A stretch of 64,000 nucleotides of DNA from contig NC_135785.1 in assembly GCF_051106095.1 (NCBI RefSeq), positions 187,130,045 through 187,194,044 of the forward strand. The letters run 5' to 3'. Positions 24,479 to 35,355 of this stretch are shown one piece after another. The stretch comes from Pogona vitticeps. Its lineage: Eukaryota > Chordata > Lepidosauria > Squamata > Agamidae. The stretch's first letter is position 1; each line of letters starts with the position of its first letter. Below the pieces are notes generated by a model. The model saw only the letters and a program-made list of their open reading frames with translations, was not told the DNA's origin and made no database searches. Both the position numbers and the translations under genes were made by a program.

Positions 24479-26757
24479 GAAAGTTATTGTCACATGTCTT
24501 TATTCTTCTAATGGGTGACAATTTCATTAACATCTAAGACATGGTCCATTCTTCCTCTCTTGTATGTCTTATATGGTTGACTTCATAGTCTCTCCTTACT
24601 AGGAAAGTTCATATGAATACCTTTGTAAATGAAAAAAAAAGTATGAAACTTGCTGATTAGGGTATATGTTTAGTGCAAGCAAAGTAACTGTCATCCTTGC
24701 CATGAGTATGATGTGAGCAACTAGTGGGTTTGATTGTGGACTTGTAAAAGAGATGCTTGCACTGTTAAAAAATAATTACCATTTGAATGTTAAAGTGCAT
24801 TTAATTCATTTAGGGTTTGAAGTACACACATCTAGAGGAAAGATAAATATAATTGATGCTGTCTGCTTTTTAGGAACTTTTTTTCTTCATTATGGCCCAT
24901 CTTCTATGTACAATTTTACAGAGCACAACTGTTCAAAGAGTATTAATCATTTGTGTTCAACTTTCATCACCAATAATAATAATTTTTATTTCCTACCAAA
25001 TAGATTGCAGTGCATTTCAAGGTAAAACCTGTTGCCTTAAGTGAGATTTGCTCTTGAGTAGACAGGCACAGGAGAGGACAAGTTCTCCTTTCTGGACTCA
25101 CTGTTACAGCCTGTCTTCATTCTGTCTCCTAAGCAGCACCAGGCTTTTAATGGTACTAAAGATATTTAAAGATGTGTTCACATGCTGATCATTTTTATGG
25201 GATATGGGGTGGAGGAAGAGTAGAGCTTGATCCCATTTGAAGTCATAGAGGAATTCATAACCCCCGCACAAACATAATGCAACAATTCAGTCTGGGAAAT
25301 AGGTGCCTGCCATTAAATGCAAAATGAATCTATTGCAGAAAAAGGCTTACACTTGCCACTTTGTGTGTGTGCGTGCGGGGAAGATAGAGTGATTGGGAAT
25401 GTTTTCTCCCACTCATTAACGTTGTCAATATATAACTTAGGTCTGCATATACTGTATCATTGACATGAATTGTAACATGGTAATGTTATGCTGCCCCATA
25501 GTTTCCTGGACTGTTGTTATAAAATCAGTTATTAAAAGCTGAAAGGTAGTTTGTGTCAATTCTAATTAGATCACAGTATTGTGTGGTTATTTGAATTCTT
25601 ATAAAACCTCAGTAGGGAGAGCTCTGTGAAACATCATAGTACCTTAACATGTATTAGATAAATGCATAAGAGCAAAATAATATTTTATGGCATTTTCTGT
25701 GGCCAGAAAATCTTTCATCCTCTGGGTGTTTTGGATTTCTGGTTCCAGAAGCCAAAGCGACCGAAACCTATGGTGAGAAATTCTGGGAATTATAACATAC
25801 AACAGCTGGAGAGTGAAAGGTTCCCTACTCTCATTCTGTAGCATCTCCTGTATGAGTCTGAGATGAGGCTCAGACATTAGCCATAGCCTGTAATTAAAGC
25901 TCATGAAGTGATTGAGGCAGGCTTTCTGATTTTGTGAAATCAAACAAAAATCTTGAGGTCCTGCAGCTACAGCCATGTGCAAAATGGTGCTTTAGAGAGG
26001 GGAACTATTTACTTAATCGTATCCTTTGAGCCCAACAATGGGATGACTTTTCTATATACAGCTAAAAATTTATACCTAATTTGGTATAGATGGGGGATTC
26101 TAGGAGCATGATTTAAAAGAGGTAGAGGTAGGAGGTATTTTTGTTCCTCCTATTTTTAAACTATTGGAAGTAAAAAAAATCTTGCTTTTTTTGCTGAAAA
26201 TAATTCAGAGAGCTACCACTACTTTCTTCTCGCTACTGTCTTAGGACCTGCAAATCTATCCTGATTAGAAAGACTCCCACTTTGGTAGCAAATGCATATT
26301 TGCACTTTCTAATTTGTATGTACTGTATATAATTTTTGTGTATAGTCATCTATTTAGGGATGTATCCAGTTAGTATCATTCTGTTTTCTGAATGGTCTTT
26401 GATCTGTTCAAGACTTCAATAAGTGATCAGGAATTTTTAGCAGTTCCCCCATCTTTCACATCTTCTCTGGAGCTTCAGGGGATCCTTCAGAACAACATGA
26501 GAAGTGGTACAAGGAGATGTAAGGAATGGGAAATTGGCTTTCATGTTATTCTAATGGGAGAATCAGAAGTCTGTGAGCAAAATGATAGCAGTTGGATACA
26601 AGCCATAATGGCTAGCTATGACTTTTGTCCTCAAGCAACAAGAAAAATTATATGAATTATTATTTTAAAATATTCTGTAATTACTTTTGTTGTATGCAGT
26701 TTTTGCTAATGTTAATCTTTTGTCTTTTGTTTATATTGTTTATTTATTTACTTAAAA

Positions 26758-26838
26758 CAGTGGTTCTTAACCTTTTTGAAAGAAACGCCCCCTTGAGCCA
26801 TTGAGGAAGTTATCATCGCCCCCCTCCCCGCAGTGATG

Positions 26839-26905
<67 letters not shown>

Positions 26906-27291
26906 TGACACTTAAATCCAATGACCCCTGAAAACAAAATTCAATTGCAAGAAAATGAAATGCCCCCAAAAAGTAACATTTTATGATTTAGTTGCAAGTG
27001 AATTTTAAGACGCAAAAAGAAATATAAAAAGGGCATGAAACAAACCGCAATGCAGGAACTAAAAATTTCAAGACGAAAACTCTGAAACTAAATTAAGATT
27101 GGAGGAAAATATATATTCATGCACACTGTAAAAAGGCTGCAGCCATCTTTACAGGTTTGGCTTGCTCCAGTGCCCCCCTACCGCCCCCCTTCTGCTCCAG
27201 CGCCCCCACGCCGCCCCTTTTCATTCTACCGCCCCCCTGAAAAATGAAATCGCCCCCTGGGGGGCATTATCGCCCACGTTAAGAACCACTG
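26758..27291. mobile_element. hAT-like non-autonomous element with exact 8-bp target duplication
   Basis: A 534-bp element starts CAGTGGTTCTTAAC and ends GTTAAGAACCACTG, so the outermost 14 bp are perfect inverted repeats. Flanks 26750-26757 and 27292-27299 are both ACTTAAAA, a perfect 8-bp hAT target duplication. Inside are a (TTTA)n array (26838-26906) and CGCCCCC-rich subterminal blocks near both ends. No transposase frame. It landed in a LINE 3' UTR that resumes at 27300. Confidence 0.92.
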
Positions 27292-27299
27292 ACTTAAAA

Positions 27300-27460
27300 C
27301 AATAAATGTATTGTAAGATCTTAGGGTGAGTTACAGTGCCATATAAAGCAATTTGAAAACATAAAATATTTAAAACAATTTAAAATCAGTAATTTTAAAA
27401 CATGAATCTAAAGCATTAAACAATTAAAACAATTGAAAAACCTGCACAGCCAGGATCCTC
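27300..27460 (-). repeat. LINE 3' UTR fragment split by the hAT element
   Basis: 'aaaacataaaatatttaaaa' and 'tttaaaatcagtaatttt' are typical of the minus-strand L2/CR1 3' UTR in reptiles. The tail side lies at about 26731-26749, left of the hAT insertion. Confidence 0.5.
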
Positions 27461-27549
27461 AACCCCTCTCCCCCAAAACATCAATAAAGTAACTTGTTTT
27501 CTATGTCATCTTCAATGATAACCCTACATAGAACATATACATCTTAACA

Positions 27550-27570
27550 GGGAGAGAGAGAGAGAGAGAG
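27550..27570. repeat. (GA)n microsatellite
   Basis: About ten GA units. Confidence 0.9.
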
Positions 27571-27663
27571 AAAATCAAATCATACTGCTCCTGAAGTGAA
27601 CTTGAAATGTGTTGGATCCCAGTGCTTGTTTTTTATTTATTATTTATTTATTATTTATTTCTT

Positions 27664-27908
<245 letters not shown>

Positions 27909-29740
27909 ACCCTGCATCTGGCAACCAGGCCACTCTGGACAGCTAACAACAATATGAGCAACAATATTAAAACATGATAAAAATAAATCAATACATAACC
28001 AAATAGGGTAAATTAAAACAGATGGCAATGAAGGTGGTTAAAAGGGTGATGGAGAGGATGGTAAGAAGGATGGTAAAAAGGAGGCCAAGATCTTAATGCT
28101 CCGGGAAAACCTAGCAGAAGAACCAGGTCTTCAGTGCTCGTTTGAACCCATCCAGCCAGGGTGCCAGGCAGATCTCAATGGGCAGGTTGTTCCATAGGTG
28201 GGGAGTGACCACCGGTTTCTTGTTCTTTTCCTCTGGGCCTCCTTTGGAGCCAAGATCCCCAACCACCCTGACTGTGAATAACGTGTATTATGGACAGATC
28301 TGGCTGGGAGCAGGCATTCTGATAGATATTGAGGTCCTAAACTGTTTAGGGCTAACCCACTGACTCCAGGGCCGCCCACACACAAGATTTCCATCTTGTC
28401 TGGATCCAGTCTCAGTCCATTTTTGTTCATCCACTCCAGAACAGTCCCCAAGCAGCGTTCAAGGGTCAGAACAGCATCCACTGCAGTTGGAAAAAAAGGA
28501 GAGGTAGAGCTGGGCCCCACAACCCTGGATGACCTCACCCAGCGGCCTCATATAGATATTAAGGCCCAGTTTCTTGTTCTTTCCCTCTGGGCCTCCTTTG
28601 GGATCAAGAACCTCAAACACCTTGTCTGTGAAGAACAGGTATTACGGACAGATCTGGCTGGGAGCAGATGTTCTTATACGTACTGAGGTCCTAAACTGTT
28701 TAGGGCTTTGAATGTTATCATCATAACATTGAAGTCTATGCAGAAATGAACCAGTAGCCAATAAAGGGTGGCCAAGGTGGGGGAGAAGTGATGGAACTTC
28801 TTCACCCCAGTTATTAATCTGGACCAGTTGAAGTCTCCACATCAGCCTCAAGGGTAGCCCCACATAGAGGGCATTGCAGTAGTCTATTCCTGAGATTACA
28901 AGGGCATGAATCAGTGTCATGAGTGCCCCCATGTCTAGATAGGGAGTCAGCTGGGCAATCCTCCAAAGAGGGAAATGGGCTGGCCTGACCACAGATGCCA
29001 CCTGGGTTTCCATGGTGAGATCCATGTCCAGGCAGATACCCAAGCTGCAAACCTCACTCTTTGTGGGAAGAGTCAGTCCCCCAAAGGAGAGGGAGTTTCC
29101 CAACCCACTGAAGCCAGATGCACAAGATTTCCATCTTGTCCGGATCCAACCTCCTCCATCCACTCCAGAACAGTCCCCAAGCAGCGTTCAAGAGTCAGAA
29201 CAGCATCCATTGCAGTTGGAAAAAAGGAGAGGCAGAGCTGGGTGTCATCAGCGTACTGATGACACTGGGCCCCACAACCCTGGATGACCTCACCCAGTGG
29301 CCTCATATAGATATTATATAGCATTGGTGAGGTTATCAACCCCTGCGGAACCCCACAATTGAGGATCCATGGGGTGGAAATCATCTCGCCAAGCTGCACT
29401 CTTTGGGAATGGTCCTCCAAGAAGGAGCAGAGCCATGCCAAAGCAAGGCTACCCATTCCCAACTCGGAGAGCCGCCCCAGAAGGATACCGTGGTCAGTGG
29501 TATCAAAGGCCACTGAGATACCAAGGAGGACATATTGCCCCTGATGGCCTCCATCAGGAGGCCATCCTGCAGGGCGACCAATGCTGTTTCCATACCATGC
29601 CGCAGCCTGGAGCCCAACTGGAACAGATCAAGGGCATCAGTTTCTTCCAGGAGGGCCTGGAGCTGATCGGCCACCACCCTTTCTACCACTTTACTCAAGA
29701 AAGAAACATTGGCATGCGTGCTGGCTGAGGTACTGGGCTG
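27909..29740 (-). mobile_element. L2-type LINE, rearranged and decayed
   Basis: Minus-strand RT blocks are recognisable: FDTTDHGILLGRLSELG, NCGVPQG, HQYADDTQL and CLGTVLEWM, mostly between 28975 and 29513. The copy has internal repeats: 28190-28345 resembles 28560-28720 (3'-end part) and 28385-28555 resembles 29115-29315 (RT part). The segment order is therefore 3' end, RT, 3' end, RT, which needs a tandem duplication or two nested L2 insertions. Multiple frame breaks show it is dead. Its RT is clearly more diverged than those of the copies at 30.4 and 44.1 kb. Confidence 0.8.
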
Positions 29741-30350
29741 TAATCTTCAAAGCTCACACAGAAATACATATCTGCTTTTGTTTTTGTCTCCATCATGCAT
29801 CATACTTCATCATAAAGGTAACTTCTTTTCAGAAGTAGTATGTCTTGATTTTTAAAACTTCTTTTATACTGTACACAAGCTCTATGTGGGTTATCCTTGA
29901 AGATTCCATGGATGCTGCAGCAAGGCATGGCCACTCCATTCATCTGCTTAGAGTCATGAAAGCATATGAAAAATAAAAGCTGGTAAGTTTTATGGGTGCT
30001 ACATGATTGTTTCTGATATGTGTCATATGATGTATTTGTTAGTTTTTTGATTTGCATTAGGCAATGAATGTACTACATTTGGTCTGCCAAGTTTTGTCCT
30101 AGACCATCCAATTCATTTGCTTGATTTTGGCTCAGTTTTATTTATTTATTTTATCATGCTTTGATCTCTACTTTATAACGCAGGCTAAGTTTTTCTTCTT
30201 GAAAAGTATATCTGTTGCACATTAAACCAAAGGAATGTACAACTTGCTTTTACCAGCACTAAGCTGAGAATCTATTGAAAACTCGCCTTGTTTTGAACTG
30301 CAACTCTTTGGTTGTTGCTTGACTTACATTCTAGAATTTCTTACTGGTGC

Positions 30351-32203
30351 TTATAGTATTTATTTATTTATTTATTTATTTTATTTATATCCCGCCTATC
30401 TAATCAACCAAGATTACTCTAGGCGGCTTACAACGATAAACAACAACAATACGGTTAAATAAATCATACAAAGGAAAAATTACAACAAGATAAGGGAAAA
30501 CTAAGGAGGAAAAAGGAAGGGTGATCAGGAATTAATAAACGGGAAAGCCTGCCGGTACATCAAAGTTTTTAGTTGTTTTTTAAAAGTACCCAGTGAGGGA
30601 GCCGCGCGAATGTCAGGGGGAAGGTTATTCCAGAGGCGAGGAGCCACTGCCGAGAAGGCCCGATTTCTTGTTTTTTCTTTCCGGGCCTCCCTCGGCGTTA
30701 GGCTCCTCAGCCTCACCTCCTGACTCGCGCGAGTGACACGGGTACAACTTGGTAGAAATAGGCGTTCCGCCAGGTATCGAGGCCCCAAGCCGTTTAGGGC
30801 TTTATAAGTAAGCATCAATACTTTGAAGTCGATGCGGAAACGGATGGGCAGCCAATGCAATGCGGCCAGGGTGGGCGAAATATGTTGGTACCTTTTCACA
30901 CCACTGAGTAGTCTGGCCGCCGCATTCTGCACCACCTGTAATTTCCGCAGCAGCCTCAAAGGCAGCCCCACGTAGAGCGCATTACAGTGGTCTAATCTTG
31001 AGATTACGAGCGCATGCACTAACGTAGTGAGCGCCCCCACCTCGAGATAGGGCCGCAGCTGGGCTATCCGCCTAAGATGGTAAAAGGCCGTTCGGACAAC
31101 CGACGCCACCTGGGATTCCATGGTGAGCGCCGGGTCCAGATGGATCCCCAAGCTGCGGACCCCATCCTTGGCGGGGAGGGTCGCCCCCCCAAAAGTGAGG
31201 AAGTTTCCCAAACACCCGACTGTGGGAGCGCCCACCCTCAGTACCTCCGTCTTGTCCGGGTTCAGCCTCAGCCCGTTCTCCTGCATCCATTGCAGTACGG
31301 TCCCCAGGCAGCGCTGAAGGGACAGAACGGCATCTCCTGTGGTAGGTGGAAAGGAGATGTACAGCTGAGTATCATCAGCATACTGATGACACCGAGCTCC
31401 ACATCCCCTGATGACCCCGCCCAGCGGCCTCATATAGATATTAAATAGCATTGGGGAGATAATCGACCCCTGTGGAACCCCACAGTTGAGACTCCACGGG
31501 GCCGAGACATTCTCCCCAAGCTGTACTCTCTGGGGGCGGTCCCCCAAGAAGGAACGGAGCCAGGCCAATGCCAGGCCACCAATTCCCAACTCGGAGAGCC
31601 TCCCCAGGAGGATACCGTGGTCAATGGTATCAAAGGCCGCTGAGATATCGAGGAGGACCAGCAGGGACACATTGCCCCTGTCGGCCTCCCTCAAGAGGTC
31701 ATCACACAGGGCGACCAATGCCGTTTCTGTACCATGGCGCGGCCTGAAGCCCGACTGAAATGGATCCAGGGCATCTGTTTCATCCAGGTGCGCCTGAAGC
31801 TGGTCGGCCACCACCCTCTCAACCACCTTGCTTAGGAAAGAAACATTGGCGACGGGCCTATAGTTGCCAATCTCGTCCGCCGCCAAACTTGGTTTCTTCC
31901 TAATGGGCCTAATGAGTGTCTCCTTGAGGGCAGATGGAAATCTGCCCTCAAGGAGAGACCCATTTATTATTACAGTGGCCCATTCCGTTGTTATCGGCCT
32001 GGCTGCTTTGATTAGCCAGGCCGGGCAAGGGTCAAGGGAGGAGGTGGTGGCACGACAGCGATCAAGCGCCCTGGCCACAGTGTCAGGCGTGACTGGCTGA
32101 AAAGAATCAAAAGTTACCGGGCAAGACGGAGCGCTGGACATCTCAGCTCGACTCACTGTGTTCAAATAAGGAGAGAGGTCCCGGCGATAAGAGTAAGGAT
32201 TTT
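30351..32203 (-). mobile_element. L2-type LINE, 5'-truncated, young
   Basis: The 3' end is the (TAAA)n tail at 30351-30380 (as complement) plus the hairpin-like 'gccgcctagagtaatcttgg' block. The 5' end breaks off near 32200, after losing the 5' UTR, ORF1 and endonuclease. The RT frame is fully open, which argues for recent insertion. It sits antisense to CNKSR2 in intron 1. Confidence 0.88.
30525..32165 (-). CDS. L2-type LINE reverse transcriptase, C-terminal part of ORF2
   Basis: 546 codons without a stop cover the RT fingers/palm and the C-terminal region. Visible RT motifs: IRPIRKKPSLAADEIGNYRPVA (fingers), SGFRPRHGTETALVAL, motif A LVLLDISAAFDTIDH with its catalytic Asp, NCGVPQGSIISPMLFNIYM (motif B), the active site QYADDTQLYI (motif C) and LNPDKTEVLRV (motif D). 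The tail ends in RLWNNLPPDIRAAP and LKTLMYRQAF, typical of L2/CR1. The first listed codon is TTG. The frame is simply open through to the truncation at about 32200, so this is not a natural start. The upstream endonuclease is absent, so the copy cannot be autonomous. Confidence 0.88.
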   Translation of the reverse strand: MNTVSRAEMSSAPSCPVTFDSFQPVTPDTVARALDRCRATTSSLDPCPAWLIKAARPITTEWATVIINGSLLEGRFPSALKETLIRPIRKKPSLAADEIGNYRPVANVSFLSKVVERVVADQLQAHLDETDALDPFQSGFRPRHGTETALVALCDDLLREADRGNVSLLVLLDISAAFDTIDHGILLGRLSELGIGGLALAWLRSFLGDRPQRVQLGENVSAPWSLNCGVPQGSIISPMLFNIYMRPLGGVIRGCGARCHQYADDTQLYISFPPTTGDAVLSLQRCLGTVLQWMQENGLRLNPDKTEVLRVGAPTVGCLGNFLTFGGATLPAKDGVRSLGIHLDPALTMESQVASVVRTAFYHLRRIAQLRPYLEVGALTTLVHALVISRLDHCNALYVGLPLRLLRKLQVVQNAAARLLSGVKRYQHISPTLAALHWLPIRFRIDFKVLMLTYKALNGLGPRYLAERLFLPSCTRVTRASQEVRLRSLTPREARKEKTRNRAFSAVAPRLWNNLPPDIRAAPSLGTFKKQLKTLMYRQAFPFINS

Positions 32204-32506
32204 TTCCAGCATGAACATTACAATACTAATATATTGGGTTTCCTCAAGTACTGTCTGTATTGAGGTCCTGTTGCTTTCCTGACATTTGGTTGAATACAGA
32301 TTTAGTCCAATAGAGGAGTCCGACTGCCATCAGTAGGATTTACACTAGTTACAGTTAACCTAACTTTCATTGATTTCTCTGGGTCTACTCTGAGTATTGC
32401 TAAATCTGATCTAATCTATATTGTATATAGGTCTGGCGAAGGTGTGATCTTTCAGATTTTGTTTAACTGTAGGATTAGTTTTCGTTATCATAGTCAGTAG
32501 TGAGGG

Positions 32507-32867
32507 GACTATAGACGGGACGTGGTGGCGCTGCGGGCTAAACTGCAGAAGCCTTTGTTTGCTGCAAGGTCAGAAGACCAGCAGTCGTAAGATCGAATCC
32601 ACGTGACGGAGTGAGCTCCCGTCGCTTTGTCCCAGCTCCTCACCAACCTAGCAGTTCGAAAGCATGTAAATGCGAGCCGATAAATAGGTACCACCTCGGT
32701 GGGAAGGTAAACAGCATTCCATGTCTAGTCGCCCTGGCCATGTGACCATGGAAGATTGTCTTCGGATAAAACGCTGGCTCTATGGCTTGGAAACGGGGAT
32801 GAGCATCACTCCCTAGAGTCGAACACGACTAACTAAAATGTCAAGGGGAACTTTTACCTTTACCTTT
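32507..32867 (+). mobile_element. Sauria-type SINE (tRNA head, BovB-like tail)
   Basis: The tRNA-related head shows an A-box-like 'tggtggcgctgcgggctaaa' and a B-box-like 'agatcgaatcc'. The body has 'agttcgaaagcatgtaaatg' and 'cgccctggccatgtgacca'. The end has 'agtcgaacacgact', 'aaatgtcaaggggaa' and a (CTTTAC)n-type tail, the BovB-like terminus of Sauria SINEs. A 9-bp direct repeat TAGTGAGGG flanks it (32498-32506 and 32868-32876). This element is a strong taxonomic marker for Lepidosauria. About 360 bp, full length. Confidence 0.9.
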
Positions 32868-33285
32868 TAGTGAGGGATGATACCAATGGAGTTAAAATAT
32901 CCATAGTATCACACATACTCCATCTCTTAGTTATATATTTGTAATATACATGACTTTAGTAGTACTTGCTAGAATGTAATCTGTGCTGGCTTTTGCTATA
33001 CTTGTCAAATCACATTTTCCAACTGAAATAAAAGCTGTTTAAATACCAGATTTATAAACTATGCTTAATCATAAATAGCTAGGCTGCAATACCAAAAAGT
33101 AAGATTGTGTATTTACCATTTGAGCCTATAGTTAAGGAAGCAATAGAGAATGTGAGATATATAGAATACTTACAGGTTGCAGTTTATGCATATGTGGGAG
33201 CTGGTCCCATTGAAATGAGTGACACAAGTTCCAAATAAACATCCCTGAGTTTGGTCTATTGGTTTATATTTATTCAGGATTGATT

Positions 33286-33977
33286 AGACATCCTTCAGTC
33301 TTGAGAGATTATGGTAAAGTGCTCTGAATAGAGGACTTGGAACAGCATCTAGTGTGGCTGAGAAGGCCAATTCGAGAGTGACAATCCCTTCCACACTGGA
33401 CAAGTACATTCTGTCCCCTGTCTAGCTCCATGATTTTGTTGGTTTTGGGACTGCCCCTTTGCCTCAGCCTTCTGAACAAGTGTCTCTTCAAAATGCGAGA
33501 GGTCATGATGCACAGCCTGCCTCCAGGCTGAACGCTCAGGGTTTCCCATATGTTGAGGTCCATTCCTAAGGCCTTCAGATCCCGCTTGCAGATATCCTTG
33601 TATCGCAGCTGTGGTCTCCCTCTGGGGTGCTTTCCTTGCACTAATTCTCCATACAGGAGATCTTTTGGAATCTGACCGTCAGCCATTCTCATGACATGCC
33701 CAAGCCAACATAGACGTCGCTGTTTCAGTAATGTATACATGCCAAAAATTCCAGCTCATTCTAGGATTACTTTGTTTGGAACTTTGTGCTGCCAGGTAAT
33801 ACCAAAAATGCATCAGAGACAATGCATGTGGAACATGTTCAGCTTCCTCTCCTGCCGTGCACAAAGGGTCCAGGACTCACTGCAGTACAGGAGTGTACGC
33901 AGGACACAGGCTCTATAAACCTGGATCTTTATATATGCCGTCAGCTTCTTATTAAGCCATACTCTCTTTGCGAGTCT
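33286..33977 (-). mobile_element. RTE-like LINE, 3' end with part of the RT tail
   Basis: Minus-strand translations give IQVYRACVLRTLLYCSESWT and ARQERKLNMFHMHCLRCIFG. After a TGA at 33756-33758 they continue with the frame 33309-33740 (KQRRLCWLGHVMRMADGQ, RGRPQLRYKDICKRDLK). The 3' terminus is the family's 'gactgaaggatg' in complement. It is longer than the 10.2-kb copy and shorter than the 58.6-kb copy. The CLQC finger has partly decayed to VQCGRDCHSR. Confidence 0.82.
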
Positions 33978-34059
33978 AGATTATCACCTTATTATTCCAC
34001 CACAATATCACTCTTAAATATAAACCCTAGCCAGAGGAGGTCTATTAAATAAATTAGTG

Positions 34060-34190
34060 ACCCAAATCTAGTAATAAGTCAGAACTAGAATAGGTCCACT
34101 GAGTAAGTGAGGATTTGGTGAGTCAACTCCTCCATAAGTTCCATTGGTTCATTGGGCCTACTCTAGTTGCAAATTATTACTGAGGTTCAG
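34060..34190. repeat. Palindromic repeat family Y, copy 2
   Basis: Arms 34067-34101 and 34151-34185 ('agaactagaatagg' against 'cctactctagttgc') flank a centre with 'gtgagtcaactcctccataa'. A partial second arm follows to 34272. Confidence 0.55.
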
Positions 34191-35225
34191 CAAATGAAAT
34201 TCAACACATATGCAGATCCCATGGATTCAGTGGGTCTTCTCTACTTGGGACTAGCAAGTGGATTTTAGCCTCATTTCTTTGTATATATATTCGTTACATT
34301 TGTTGTTGTTTCAAAAATATTTAGAAAACACAAGCCAATATGCTGTTGCATAGCTCTGCTTTTGCAGTGGGAGTTATGTCATTAGCGGCAGCAGATTGCT
34401 GCTAATTAAAGAGCTCTTTTTGCTTTTTTGGAATGCATAGGATGATGCGAAGTCATGAAACTGAGAAGGAACTCTTTAATCAACAGCAAACTGTTCCACC
34501 TGGTGATTTCACTCCTGCTGCTGAGGCATAGCTGTGTAACAGGATATTGGCTATTGTATGCTTTCTTAAGATGTTTGTTGGCATAAATGTGACTTACTTA
34601 CGTGTTTTCCTAGGAGATATAATCAGTACAGTGAAGTTACAGTGTTTTTCATTTTGATATTAAAAGTCTGTCTGTGTGATCCAAGATAATAATTGTGTAA
34701 TTACATTCTATCTCTGATTTCTATGTCAGACCCTTTCATGATTAAGGCTTAATTGGAACCTAAAGTATATGGGGCAATCCCCTTGTGTGAGCTGAAGGAA
34801 AAAAGCAGCATATAATCATTAGGCAGAAGTAGTTAGAATAGTGAATTCATCAACTGCAAAAGAAGTGAGAGTGGCAATATATCCTAGGACAACAGTTTTT
34901 TTTACTAGCCCTAACACATATAACTCTATGCATTTGAGAAATTAAAGAGCTGGTATAGAACACAGTCTTTTCAAACAGCCTGTCTTACAAACAGTCTTTG
35001 TGAACATGGGCTTCTTTTCCTTCCACTTTTAAAGGCCAGGCTGAATTTAAGCTGATTTTCAGAGCTGCTGCAGTTTATGGGAGATGGGGGCCCTGCCTAA
35101 TTTCTATGTGTATCTGGTGGCAGGAACCTGGGTTTACTGCCAAATTATGTGTGAAACCAGCTTAGATAATTCCTCAGGGTATCAGTCTGTCTGTATTTAT
35201 TTAGAACTAGGAATCAGTAAACACA

Positions 35226-35355
35226 ATGGCTGAAATCTAGTAGTAAGTTGCAGCTAGAGTAGGGCCTTTGAATCAGTAGGATTTTGGCGAGTCAACTCCC
35301 CTGTAAGTTCAATTGATTCAAACAGCCTGCTTGTGATTTATTACTGGATTTCCGC
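35226..35355. repeat. Palindromic repeat family Y, copy 3
   Basis: 'gaaatctagtagtaagttgc', 'gcgagtcaactcccctgtaa' and 'tgatttattactggatttc' appear in the same order and palindromic plan as copy 2. Confidence 0.55.

Noticed and set aside
25741-25830. Possible hAT-like MITE ('ttctgggaattataacatac')
   Set aside because: The wording resembles the interior of the hAT-like MITEs, but no termini or target duplication could be found.
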